Below the pieces are notes generated by a model that saw only the letters and a program-made list of their open reading frames with translations, made no database searches and was not told the origin of the DNA. Below, one piece after another: positions 1 through 8,040 of a stretch of 64,000 bases of DNA (its first letter is position 1; the number at the start of each line of letters is the position of its first letter). Location of the stretch: positions 1-64,000 of the forward strand of contig NZ_LGDV01000190.1 of the NCBI RefSeq assembly GCF_001280015.1, in the 5' to 3' direction. Origin of the DNA: Streptomyces sp. MMG1121. GTDB taxonomy: Bacteria; Actinomycetota; Actinomycetes; Streptomycetales; Streptomycetaceae. A program made the translations under genes and the position numbers.

Positions 1-1265
1 CCCCCGCCCCCGGCACCCTCCTCCAGGACCGGCTGGCCGGCTGGGTCTCGGACCTCACGACCCTCCACGAACTCACCGAGCGCCTGTCCCGCACGGACAC
101 GCTCGACCCCGCCCTGCACGAGCTGCTGCGCGCCGGAGCCGCCCTCGTCGGCGCCCGCCGCGGCCTCGTCGTCCTGGAGCCCGCCGACGGACTCGGCCCG
201 TGCACCACCCTCGGCCTCGGCCTCGGCCACGCCGACCTCGGCCACATCGAGACCGTCCCGCACCACGCGCTGCCCTACGACACCGGCGCGGGCACCGAGA
301 TCGCGCACCCCGACCTGCTCGCCGAGGACGGCCTCGACCCCCGGCACCGCGAGGTGGCCGCCCGCCTCGGCTACGCCGCCAGCTACGCCCTCCCCCTCGC
401 CACCGACGCCGCCGGCCGCCTCGGCGCCGCCGTCTGGCTCTACGACGAGCCGGCCGAGCCCGACGAACGCCGGCGCCATCTCGCCGGCCTCTACGTCCGG
501 CACGCCACCGAGCACCTCGCCCGGCTGCTGGAAGTGGAACGCACACGCGCGCGCGTGGCGACCATCACCGAGGAACTGCTGCCCTCCCGGCTGCCCCGCG
601 TGGCCGGCGTCCAGCTCGCCGCCCGGCACCGCACCGGCCCGCGCGGCGGCGGCGACTGGTACGACGCGCTGCCGCTGCCCGACGCCGCCCTCGGCCTGTC
701 CGTCGGCTCGGTCACCGGCTCCGGCCCGAGCGCCGTGGCCGCCATGGGCCGGCTGCGCGCCTCCCTGCGCGCGTACGCCGTGATGGAGGGCGAGGACCCG
801 GTCGCCGTCCTGTCCGACCTGGAGCTGCTGCTGCGGCTGACCGAGCCCGCCCGCTCGGCCACCGCCCTGTTCGCCTACTGCGAGCCCGCCCTGCGCAAGG
901 TCACCCTGGCCGGCGCCGGGCACAGCCCGCCGCTGCTGATCGGCGCGCGGCGCACCGAGTTCGCCGAGACCTCCGTCTCCGCGCCGCTCGGCATGCTCGC
1001 CTGCTGGGAGGCGCCCAGCGTGGAGATCCAGGCCGAGGCCGGAGAGACCGTCCTGCTCTACACCGACGGGCTGCTGCACCGTACCGGCGATCCCATGGAC
1101 CGCGCCTTCACCCGCCTCCACGCGGCCGCCGCCGGCATCCCGCGCGCCCTGCGCCACGACCCCGGCGCCGTCGCCGACCACGTCCTGCGCACCGTCCTGC
1201 CCGACGGCCTGGACACGGCCGACAGCGAGGAGGACGTGGCCCTGCTGGCAGTCCGCTTCGACTGA
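1..1265 (+). CDS. GAF/SpoIIE-type protein phosphatase (5'-truncated by window edge), probably degenerate
   Basis: The frame is open from the window edge, so the N-terminus lies outside; about 420 codons are visible. A GAF-like segment fills the first ~170 residues, followed by a PPM/SpoIIE (RsbU-type) Ser/Thr phosphatase domain starting near ITEELLPSRLP. Family motifs are recognisable: GGGDWYD at about 646-666, YTDGL near 1060, and the terminal DVALLAVRF. The second metal-site motif, normally GDVxGHG, reads GSVTGSG, so the metal-binding Asp and the loop His are both Ser. Intact family members dephosphorylate anti-anti-sigma proteins in partner-switching networks. This copy may be inactive or a binding-only pseudophosphatase (inference). 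Fold assignment is confident; activity is doubtful. Confidence 0.85.
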   Translation, partial: PAPGTLLQDRLAGWVSDLTTLHELTERLSRTDTLDPALHELLRAGAALVGARRGLVVLEPADGLGPCTTLGLGLGHADLGHIETVPHHALPYDTGAGTEIAHPDLLAEDGLDPRHREVAARLGYAASYALPLATDAAGRLGAAVWLYDEPAEPDERRRHLAGLYVRHATEHLARLLEVERTRARVATITEELLPSRLPRVAGVQLAARHRTGPRGGGDWYDALPLPDAALGLSVGSVTGSGPSAVAAMGRLRASLRAYAVMEGEDPVAVLSDLELLLRLTEPARSATALFAYCEPALRKVTLAGAGHSPPLLIGARRTEFAETSVSAPLGMLACWEAPSVEIQAEAGETVLLYTDGLLHRTGDPMDRAFTRLHAAAAGIPRALRHDPGAVADHVLRTVLPDGLDTADSEEDVALLAVRFD

Positions 1266-1416
1266 GCCCACGGACATGCATGGCCGGGCATAACAGGTCA
1301 TCCGGCCCGGTACCACTCCGGTGCGACCGTACGATGATGGAGGCCCCCCGCTCGGACACGATCGCGAGCGTCACGGGCCACCGGGGGAGATCACACGCCG
1401 TACCGAGGAGGATCAC

Positions 1417-2904
1417 GTGGCCGACGAGCTCAACCCGGCTGTGCCCGATGACGCTGCTACCGCAGCGGGCCCGGAGACTGAGTCCGAGAAGCCCATCAAG
1501 CAGCGGAAGAACGGCCTGTACCCGGGCGTCTCCGACGAGCTGGCCGAGAACATGAAGTCCGGCTGGGCCGACACCGAGCTGCGTGACCTGGAGCCGATCA
1601 CGCAGGCCGCCGAGACCGCGCGTCGCCGTACCGCGCTCTCCGCCCGCTTCCCGGGCGAGCGCCTGGTCGTCCCGGCGGGCAACCTGAAGACCCGCTCGAA
1701 CGACACCGAGTACCCCTTCCGCTCCTCCGTGGAGTACGCCTACCTCACCGGCGACCAGACCGAGGACGGCGTCCTGGTCCTGGAGCCGAAGGACGACGGC
1801 CACGTCGCCACGATCTATCTGCTGCCCCGCTCCGACCGCGAGAACGGCGAGTTCTGGCTCTCCGGCCAGGGCGAGCTGTGGGTCGGCCGCCGCCACTCCC
1901 TCACCGAGTCCGCGACGCTGTACGGCATCCCGGCCTCCGACGTGCGCGAACTGGCGGACAAGCTCCGCGAGGCCACCGGCCCGGTGCGCGTCGTGCGCGG
2001 CTACGACGCCGGCATCGAGGCCGCGCTGACCGACAAGGTCACCGCCGAGCGCGACGAGGAGCTGCGCGTCTTCCTCTCCGAGGCCCGGCTGGTCAAGGAC
2101 GAGTTCGAGATCGGCGAGCTGCAGAAGGCCGTCGACTCGACGGTGCGCGGCTTCGAGGACGTGGTGAAGGTCCTGGACAAGGCGGAGGCCACGTCCGAGC
2201 GCTACATCGAGGGCACGTTCTTCCTCCGCGCGCGCGTGGAGGGCAACGACGTCGGCTACGGCTCCATATGCGCGGCCGGCCCGCACGCCTGCACCCTGCA
2301 CTGGGTCCGCAACGACGGCCCGGTCCGCCCCGGCGACCTGCTCCTGCTCGACGCCGGCGTGGAGACGCACACGCTCTACACCGCGGACGTCACGCGCACG
2401 CTGCCGGTCAACGGCACGTACAGCGAGCTCCAGAAGAAGGTCTACGACGCCGTGTACGAGGCCCAGGAGGCCGGTATCGCGGCCGTCCGGCCGGGCGCCA
2501 AGTACCGCGACTTCCACGACGCCGCCCAGCGTGTGCTCGCCACGAAGCTCGTCGAGTGGGGCCTGGTCGAGGGCCCGGTCGAGCGGGTCCTGGAGCTGAG
2601 CCTGCAGCGCCGCTGGACGCTGCACGGCACCGGCCACATGCTCGGCATGGACGTCCACGACTGCGCCGTCGCGCGGACCGAGACGTACGTCGACGGCACG
2701 CTGGAGCCGGGCATGGTCCTCACCGTCGAGCCGGGCCTGTACTTCCAGGCCGACGACCTGACGGTGCCGCAGGAGTACCGGGGCATCGGCGTCCGCATCG
2801 AGGACGACATCCTCGTGACGGCGGACGGCAACCGGAACCTGTCCGCGGGTCTGCCGCGCCGCTCCGACGAGGTCGAGGCGTGGATGGCGGCCCTGAAGGG
2901 CTGA
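1417..2904 (+). CDS. pepP: Aminopeptidase P family protein (Xaa-Pro aminopeptidase, M24B)
   Basis: This 495-residue cytosolic metallopeptidase would release N-terminal residues that precede proline. An N-terminal creatinase/AMP-N domain (residues ~40-190) precedes the M24 pita-bread domain. The dinuclear metal ligands are visible in order: Asp in LLDAGVE, Asp in TADVTRT, His in HGTGHMLGMD, Glu in TVEPGLYF and Glu in VRIEDDILV. The GTG at 1417 was chosen because GAGGAGGAT lies just upstream; the frame is open further 5' but without family similarity. It stands alone, and a strong hairpin follows its stop. Confidence 0.93.
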   Translation: MADELNPAVPDDAATAAGPETESEKPIKQRKNGLYPGVSDELAENMKSGWADTELRDLEPITQAAETARRRTALSARFPGERLVVPAGNLKTRSNDTEYPFRSSVEYAYLTGDQTEDGVLVLEPKDDGHVATIYLLPRSDRENGEFWLSGQGELWVGRRHSLTESATLYGIPASDVRELADKLREATGPVRVVRGYDAGIEAALTDKVTAERDEELRVFLSEARLVKDEFEIGELQKAVDSTVRGFEDVVKVLDKAEATSERYIEGTFFLRARVEGNDVGYGSICAAGPHACTLHWVRNDGPVRPGDLLLLDAGVETHTLYTADVTRTLPVNGTYSELQKKVYDAVYEAQEAGIAAVRPGAKYRDFHDAAQRVLATKLVEWGLVEGPVERVLELSLQRRWTLHGTGHMLGMDVHDCAVARTETYVDGTLEPGMVLTVEPGLYFQADDLTVPQEYRGIGVRIEDDILVTADGNRNLSAGLPRRSDEVEAWMAALKG

Positions 2905-2914
2905 CCTGAGCTTC

Positions 2915-2947
2915 AATGGCCGGGTGCCGGGGAGGTGCCCGGCCATT
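2915..2947 (+). terminator. Hairpin terminator after pepP
   Basis: A perfect 10-bp inverted repeat (AATGGCCGGG at 2915-2924, CCCGGCCATT at 2938-2947) with a 13-nt loop starts 10 nt after the pepP stop. There is no T-tract, which is common for actinobacterial terminators. The stem ends 24 nt before the next start codon, so it could also affect expression of the MocR gene. Confidence 0.7.
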
Positions 2948-2971
2948 GGCACGCCTAGGGGGAGGGTGTTC

Positions 2972-4339
2972 GTGGACGACTTCTGGTCCGGTGCGGGTGT
3001 GGACCTGCATCTCGAGACCGACACGGGGGACGGCCGCCGGATCGGGCTGGAGCGGGCACTCAGGGACGCCATCCGGGACGGACGGCTCACGCCCGGGACC
3101 CGGCTGCCGGCCACCCGGCGCCTCGCCGCCGACCTCGGGGTCTCCCGGGGCACGGCGAAGTCGGCGTACGACCAGCTGGTGGCGGAGGGTTACCTGACGG
3201 CACGTCAGGGATCGGGAACCCGGGTCGCCGCGCTGCGCCCGCAGGCCGCCGAGGCTCCGCCGGCGCCCGCACACGCGCGTGCACCGCGTTTCGACCTGCG
3301 CCCCGGCAGCCCGGACGTCGGCGCGTTCCCTGCGGGAGCCTGGCTGCGCGCGCTGCGCCGCGCCATCGCGACGGCACCCTCCCTGGCGTACGACTACGGC
3401 GACCCGCGCGGCCGGATCGAGCTGCGCACGGCCCTGTCGGGCTACCTGGGCCGGGCACGCGGGGTCATCGCACCCCCGGAGCGGATCGTCGTCACCTCCG
3501 GGTACGTACAGGGCCTCGCGCTCCTCACGCGCGTGCTGGACGGCGCCACCGTCGCCATGGAGGACCCCGGGCTGCCGTTCCACCGGGAGGTGGTGCGGCG
3601 CAACGGCGGGACCGTGCGCCCTGCGCCGGTCGACGCGCGCGGGGTGCGCCCCGAGGAACTGGGCGAGGCGGCCGCGGTGGTGGTCACCCCGGCGCACCAG
3701 TACCCGACCGGGGTGACCCTGCACCCCGAGCGGCGGCGGGCGCTCGTCGACTGGGCACGCGCGCGCGGGGCGCTGATCATCGAGGACGACTACGACGGCG
3801 AGTTCCGCTACGACCGCCAGCCGGTGGGCGCGCTGCAGGGCATGGCGCCCGGCCAGGTCGTCTATCTGGGCACCGCGTCCAAGACGCTCGGCCCGGGGCT
3901 GCGCCTGGGCTGGATGGTGCTGCCCCCGCACCTGGTCGACGCGGTCGCCGACGCCAAACTGCACAGCGACCACCACACCGAGACCATCGGCCAGCTGGCG
4001 CTCGCCGAGCTGATCGACAGCCACGCCTACGACCGTCACGTACGCGCGTGCCGGCTGCGTTACCGGCGCCGACGCGACCAGCTCCTGGACCGGCTCGGCA
4101 CGGACCGCGGGGTGCGCGGCATCGCGGCCGGACTGCACGCGCTGATCGAAGTCCCCGACGAGGCCGGGGCCCTGGCCCGCGCGGAGGCCGAGGGCCTCGC
4201 CATCGGCACCCTCGGCGACCACTGGCACACCCCCGCCGCCACCGACCGCCCCCAGGGCCTGGTCGTCGGTTACGGCACACCACGCGAACGGACCTACCCC
4301 GAGGCGCTGGAGGCACTGGCGAAGGTGCTGGACGGCTGA
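2972..4339 (+). CDS. MocR/PdxR-type transcriptional regulator (GntR HTH fused to aminotransferase fold)
   Basis: A GntR winged helix-turn-helix (residues ~15-80, with GTRLPATRRLAADLGVSRGT) precedes a fold-type I aminotransferase domain. The PLP-anchoring Lys lies in TASKTLGPGLRLGW and the cofactor Asp in IIEDDYDGEFRYD. MocR proteins usually sense PLP or an amino compound and control vitamin B6, GABA or related genes; the target is not evident here. The GTG at 2972 has AGGGGGAGG six nt upstream and is preferred over GTG 2924, which lies inside the terminator loop region. Length is 455 residues, typical for the family. It is monocistronic, with no obvious divergent target gene. Confidence 0.9.
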   Translation: MDDFWSGAGVDLHLETDTGDGRRIGLERALRDAIRDGRLTPGTRLPATRRLAADLGVSRGTAKSAYDQLVAEGYLTARQGSGTRVAALRPQAAEAPPAPAHARAPRFDLRPGSPDVGAFPAGAWLRALRRAIATAPSLAYDYGDPRGRIELRTALSGYLGRARGVIAPPERIVVTSGYVQGLALLTRVLDGATVAMEDPGLPFHREVVRRNGGTVRPAPVDARGVRPEELGEAAAVVVTPAHQYPTGVTLHPERRRALVDWARARGALIIEDDYDGEFRYDRQPVGALQGMAPGQVVYLGTASKTLGPGLRLGWMVLPPHLVDAVADAKLHSDHHTETIGQLALAELIDSHAYDRHVRACRLRYRRRRDQLLDRLGTDRGVRGIAAGLHALIEVPDEAGALARAEAEGLAIGTLGDHWHTPAATDRPQGLVVGYGTPRERTYPEALEALAKVLDG

Positions 4340-4416
4340 GCGGGTCCTCGCGCGGGGCGTCCGGTGCGGGTCCTTGCGCGGGGGCGTCCGGTGCGGGCCT
4401 TTGCGCGAGGGACCGT
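4340..4416. repeat. Short tandem repeat, about 2.8 copies of a 26-27 bp unit
   Basis: Units begin at 4340, 4366 and 4393; each starts GCGGG(T/C)C and contains TGCGCG (CGCGCG in the first unit), and the first two end GCGTCCGGT. The array fills the gap between two convergent genes and shows no coding features. It may vary in copy number between strains. Confidence 0.7.
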
Positions 4417-4420
4417 CCCG

Positions 4421-4867
4421 TCAGGCGGTCAGCAGTGACGGATCCTTCTTCCACTTGAGGATCTTGTCGAAGCTGACCACCGTCCCGCCCCGGCCGGGCT
4501 TGGCGCCGATGTGGACGTGATCGGCCAGTTCCCGGATCAGACACAGGCCGCGGCCGTGCTCGGCGTCCGCGCGGGCGGTGCGGATGTCCTGGGTGCGGAC
4601 GAACCCCGGCCCCGAATCGGCCACTTCGATGCGGCACTTCTCGCCGTCGAGGTACGCCGTCACCCGGTACGCCTGCGAGGAGCCGTCGCGAGCGGTGTCC
4701 CCGCCGTGCTCGACGGCGTTCGCGCAGGCCTCGGTCAGGGCGACCGACAGGTCGTAGGAGATGTCGGGGTCGACGCCCGCCGTCTCCATGGTGCCGATCA
4801 ACAGCCGCCGGGCGAGCGGCACGCTCGCGGCCTCGCGACGCAGATGGAGTGACCACCAGATGCTCAT
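4421..4867 (-). CDS. Anti-sigma-factor-like ATP-binding protein (HATPase_c_2, RsbW/SpoIIAB fold)
   Basis: A single-domain GHKL ATPase of 148 residues. The N-box is in SVALTEACANAVEHG (Asn binds Mg-ATP), and the G1 box is VADSGPGF; a glycine-rich G2 region (AEHGRGLCLI) follows. Proteins of this type either hold sigma factors or act as kinases of anti-anti-sigma proteins in partner switching. No sigma factor or antagonist gene is adjacent, as with many of the paralogues in Streptomyces. ATG 4867 is preceded by AGGAGG eight nt upstream. The gene converges on the MocR gene and diverges from the membrane protein at 5054. Confidence 0.88.
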   Translation of the reverse strand: MSIWWSLHLRREAASVPLARRLLIGTMETAGVDPDISYDLSVALTEACANAVEHGGDTARDGSSQAYRVTAYLDGEKCRIEVADSGPGFVRTQDIRTARADAEHGRGLCLIRELADHVHIGAKPGRGGTVVSFDKILKWKKDPSLLTA

Positions 4868-5053
4868 GCTCCAGCCTCCTGGCCGCGGCTCGACATACCG
4901 TTACGTATTGCCGCCCAAAGGGGGCCGTAAGCGCACCGTTGACGTGATGCCGCCCATACAGCCGATGCGCCACGGGAGGAATCGGTGTATGAGGGACGGC
5001 TCAGGCGCCCTGCCGTAGGGCGCCGATAAGGGCAGTGCGATGATGAGGCCGCC

Positions 5054-5917
5054 ATGACTGCCCCCCACGCGCGCACGGCGCACCCCGGAGCCGGGCTCCG
5101 GATCCTGCGGGCCGCGGTGTTCGCCGCGGTCTGTGTCGTGCTGGCCGCGTGCGGGCACTCCCTGGGCGCCTGTGCGAGCGTGCCGTTGTGGACGCTGGGC
5201 GTGGGCTTCCTCGGCTGTCTGCTGGTCGTGGTGCCGCTGGCCGGGCGGGCCCGCTCGCTGCCCGGTATCGCCGTACTCCTCGCACTCGGCCAGACCGCGC
5301 TGCACACGCTGTTCGGGCTGGGTCAGCACGGGGCCGCGATGGCCTCCGGTGGCATGGCGACGGGGTCGATGAACGCCACCGGCACGACGGGCTCCGCGCT
5401 GAGCGACACCGCGCTCGTCGAACAGGCCGCGCGGCTGCTGTGCGGGGCGGGCGCCACCGGCCTCACCCCCGGACACGCCTCCCACCTGCTGCTCGACGCC
5501 CATCTCATCAACCGTGCGGGCCGGCCCGTCGCCGCCCCGGGCACCCTGCCCGGCGCGCACGGCGCCACGGGCTCCGTCGGCTCCGCCGCGGCGCTGCTGC
5601 CCTCGCTGCCGATGCTGCTCGGCCACGTCCTCGCGGCCGTCGCCGCCGGCTGGCTGCTGCGCCGCGGCGATCTGGCCCTGCTGCGGCTGATCGAACTGTC
5701 GGCGCACGGAGTCGCGGAGGGCGCGCTCGTCCGGTCCCTGCGCGCGGCGCTCGCGCTGGCGCACGCCCTGTGCGCCGGGCTGCTGCCCGCCGCCCGCCCC
5801 GGCCCGCGCACCCGGCGCGATGCCCGGGACGACGCGCCCGCCCCGCACACCACCGCACTCCAGCACACGGTGATCCGGCGCGGCCCGCCCGCCGCCGCCT
5901 TCCTCCTCGCCGCCTGA
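5054..5917 (+). CDS. Integral membrane protein of unknown function, Met/His-rich loops
   Basis: 287 residues with about five hydrophobic segments (approximately 18-36, 42-63, 70-88, 180-200 and 225-240). The extramembrane loop after the third segment is unusually rich in Met, His, Gly and Ser (MASGGMATGSMN). The tail is Pro/His-rich. I do not recognise a named family. Its position directly upstream of a copper-handling run, and the Met-rich loop, suggest a role in periplasmic copper or redox homeostasis; this is inference only. ATG 5054 has GAGG five nt upstream. Confidence 0.7.
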   Translation: MTAPHARTAHPGAGLRILRAAVFAAVCVVLAACGHSLGACASVPLWTLGVGFLGCLLVVVPLAGRARSLPGIAVLLALGQTALHTLFGLGQHGAAMASGGMATGSMNATGTTGSALSDTALVEQAARLLCGAGATGLTPGHASHLLLDAHLINRAGRPVAAPGTLPGAHGATGSVGSAAALLPSLPMLLGHVLAAVAAGWLLRRGDLALLRLIELSAHGVAEGALVRSLRAALALAHALCAGLLPAARPGPRTRRDARDDAPAPHTTALQHTVIRRGPPAAAFLLAA

Positions 5918-6063
5918 CGCGCTGGGCGCACCACTCCACCGGAGAGTCCGCCGCCGTCGCGCGGCACGCGCGCGTGCGCATCCGGGAACGCTCCGAGCAG
6001 CACCGGTGCGCACACGCGTACCTCTCCATGCCACCGGAACTCTCAGAGTGGAGTGCTCCTGCC

Positions 6064-6816
6064 ATGCAGGCTTCTCGTTTCGCCCCTCGCCGCACCGCCT
6101 CGCGTCTCGCCGCCGCCACCGCGATCGCCGGCACGGCCGTCCTGGCGCTGTCCGCCCCCGCCTTCGCGCACGTCTCCGTGCAGCCGGAGGGTCCCGCGGC
6201 CAAGGGCGGCTACGCGGTCGTCGACTTCAAGGTCCCCAACGAGCGCGACAAGGCCTCGACGACCAAGATCGAGGTCAACTTCCCCACCGACCACCCGCTC
6301 GCCTCGGTCATGCCCCAGCCCCTGCCCGGCTGGAACGTGCAGGTCACCAAGTCCAAGCTGGACAAGCCGCTGACCATGCACGGCGAGAAGATCGACGAGG
6401 CCGTCACCAAGGTCACCTGGACCGCCGCCGACGGCAAGGGCATCCAGCCCGGCTTCTTCGAGAAGTTCCCGCTGTCCATCGGCGCCCTGCCCGAGAACAC
6501 CGACCAGCTGGTGTTCAAGGCGATCCAGACGTACTCCAACAAGGAGGTCGTCCGCTGGATCGAGGTGCCGCAGGCGGGCCAGGGCGAGCCGGAGAACCCG
6601 GCCCCCGTGCTGGAGCTGTCCGCCGCGGCCGACGGCCACGGCGGCTCGGCGAACGCCAAGGACACCTCCGACAAGACCGAGACCGCGGCCTCCGCCTCGG
6701 ACTCCGGCTCGCACGACACCGACACCACCGCGCGCGTGCTCGGCGTGGCCGGCATCGTCGTCGGCGCCGCGGGCGTCGGCTACGGCGTCTTCGCGGGCCG
6801 CCGACGGACCGCCTAG
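6064..6816 (+). CDS. YcnI-family (DUF1775) copper-binding exported protein
   Basis: A 250-residue secreted, membrane-anchored protein. A Sec signal peptide (residues 1-~35, ending SAPAFA) would expose His as the first mature residue (HVSVQPEG), the copper-ligand position known for YcnI/PCuAC-like domains. The DUF1775 beta-sandwich is followed by a Ser/Asp/Thr-rich linker and a C-terminal transmembrane anchor with an RRR stop-transfer. The ATG at 6064 gives the best signal peptide; the frame is open upstream. It is the first gene of the copper cluster that continues with Sco, PCuAC, CopCD and DtpA. Confidence 0.88.
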   Translation: MQASRFAPRRTASRLAAATAIAGTAVLALSAPAFAHVSVQPEGPAAKGGYAVVDFKVPNERDKASTTKIEVNFPTDHPLASVMPQPLPGWNVQVTKSKLDKPLTMHGEKIDEAVTKVTWTAADGKGIQPGFFEKFPLSIGALPENTDQLVFKAIQTYSNKEVVRWIEVPQAGQGEPENPAPVLELSAAADGHGGSANAKDTSDKTETAASASDSGSHDTDTTARVLGVAGIVVGAAGVGYGVFAGRRRTA

Positions 6817-6894
6817 CCCCCTCTTTCCGGACCGCGCATCGGGGTCGTACGGCCCCGATGCGCACCGGAGTTCTCACATCTGGGACATTTTTCT

Positions 6895-7548
6895 ATGCGC
6901 AAGAAGACGTTCGCCGCGGCCGCGCTGCTCGCCGCCGCCACCCTGACCCTCTCCGCCTGCGGCAGCGGGAACGACAGCAAGTCGCCGGTCGCCGTGGTCT
7001 CGCAGGAGTCCGACTCGGGCAAGGCCGCCACCGTCCTCGACCAGCCCTTCGACAAGCCGGACCTGGTCCTCACCGACACGCACGGCAAGAAGTACGACCT
7101 CCGCAGGGAGACCCAGGGCCATCCGACCCTGGTCTACTTCGGCTACACGCACTGCCCCGACATCTGCCCGACGACGATGAGCAACATCGCCGTCGCCAAG
7201 AAGGCGCTGCCCAAGGCCGAGCAGGACGACCTCCGGGTCGTGTTCGTCACCACCGACCCCGGCCGCGACACTCCCGCCGAACTGGGCAAGTGGCTCAAGG
7301 GCATCGATCCGCAGTTCATCGGCCTGACCGGGAACTTCGCCACCATCCAGGCCGGCGCCCGCTCGCTCGGCATCTCCGTGGAGCCGACGTCGAAGGACAA
7401 GAACGGCAAGCTCGTCTCCGTCCACGGCACCCAGGTCATCGCGTTCTCGCCGAAGACGAACGGCGGTTACGTCCTCTACGGCGAGAACGCCACGGTCGAC
7501 GACTACACCAAGGACCTGCCCAAGCTCGTCAAGGGGGAGAACCCGTGA
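6895..7548 (+). CDS. sco: Sco1/SenC-type copper chaperone lipoprotein
   Basis: A lipobox (LTLSACGSG) predicts a lipoprotein on the outer face of the membrane. The thioredoxin-like domain has the CxxxC copper/redox motif in HCPDICPTT (~residues 85-93) and the partner His in SVHGTQVI near residue 165. Length is 217. Sco proteins deliver copper to cytochrome oxidase CuA and, in S. lividans, take part in the extracytoplasmic copper pathway to GlxA (published knowledge). Its stop overlaps the start of the PCuAC gene (GTGA), implying translational coupling. Confidence 0.93.
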   Translation: MRKKTFAAAALLAAATLTLSACGSGNDSKSPVAVVSQESDSGKAATVLDQPFDKPDLVLTDTHGKKYDLRRETQGHPTLVYFGYTHCPDICPTTMSNIAVAKKALPKAEQDDLRVVFVTTDPGRDTPAELGKWLKGIDPQFIGLTGNFATIQAGARSLGISVEPTSKDKNGKLVSVHGTQVIAFSPKTNGGYVLYGENATVDDYTKDLPKLVKGENP

Positions 7549-8027
7549 ACCTGCCCCTGACGCGGCGCCGGGCCGTCCTGACCACCGCCGCGCTCGCCGG
7601 CACCCTCGCCCTCGCGGGCTGCTCCGGCTCCGATTCCGGTTCCGGCTCCGCGAAGGCCGAGCTGTCGGTCAGCGGGACGTACATGCCGCAGCCGGTCTCC
7701 GCCGACATGGCCGCCGGCTTTCTGACGATCACCAACAAGGGCGGTGCCAAGGACGAGCTGACGTCGGTGAGCAGCCATGCCGCCGGCCAGGTCACCATGC
7801 ACAGCACCATGGGCGGCGCCATGCAGGAGCAGAACTCCTTCGCCATACCCGCCCACGGTCAACTCGTGTTCAAAAGCGGCGGCAACCATCTGATGTTCGA
7901 GAAGCTGAAGCGACAGCCGAAGCAGGGCCAGACGGTCACCGTGAAGCTCACGTTCGCGAAATCCGGGCCCCTCACCGTCGAGATGCCGGTGAAGTCCGCG
8001 ACGTACAACCCGTCGACCGGCCACTGA
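7545..8027 (+). CDS. PCuAC-type periplasmic copper chaperone (ECuC-like)
   Basis: 160 residues. The N-terminus is a lipoprotein-like signal (RRRAVLTTAALAGTLALAGC); the rest is a PCuAC domain with the methionine/histidine copper site visible as VTMHSTMGGAM and, ~30 residues on, NHLM. The family passes Cu(I) to Sco or directly to oxidases. The GTG start at 7545 overlaps the sco stop by four bases. Corresponds in position and content to the ECuC gene next to sco in S. lividans (recalled, not searched). Confidence 0.9.
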   Translation: MNLPLTRRRAVLTTAALAGTLALAGCSGSDSGSGSAKAELSVSGTYMPQPVSADMAAGFLTITNKGGAKDELTSVSSHAAGQVTMHSTMGGAMQEQNSFAIPAHGQLVFKSGGNHLMFEKLKRQPKQGQTVTVKLTFAKSGPLTVEMPVKSATYNPSTGH

Positions 8028-8040
8028 GGGAGGGACCACC

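Noticed and set aside
1108..3153. Long minus-strand open frame opposite pepP
   Set aside because: GC-rich codon bias leaves long shadow frames; composition (Arg/Gly/Val-rich) and position opposite a clear M24B gene make it non-coding.
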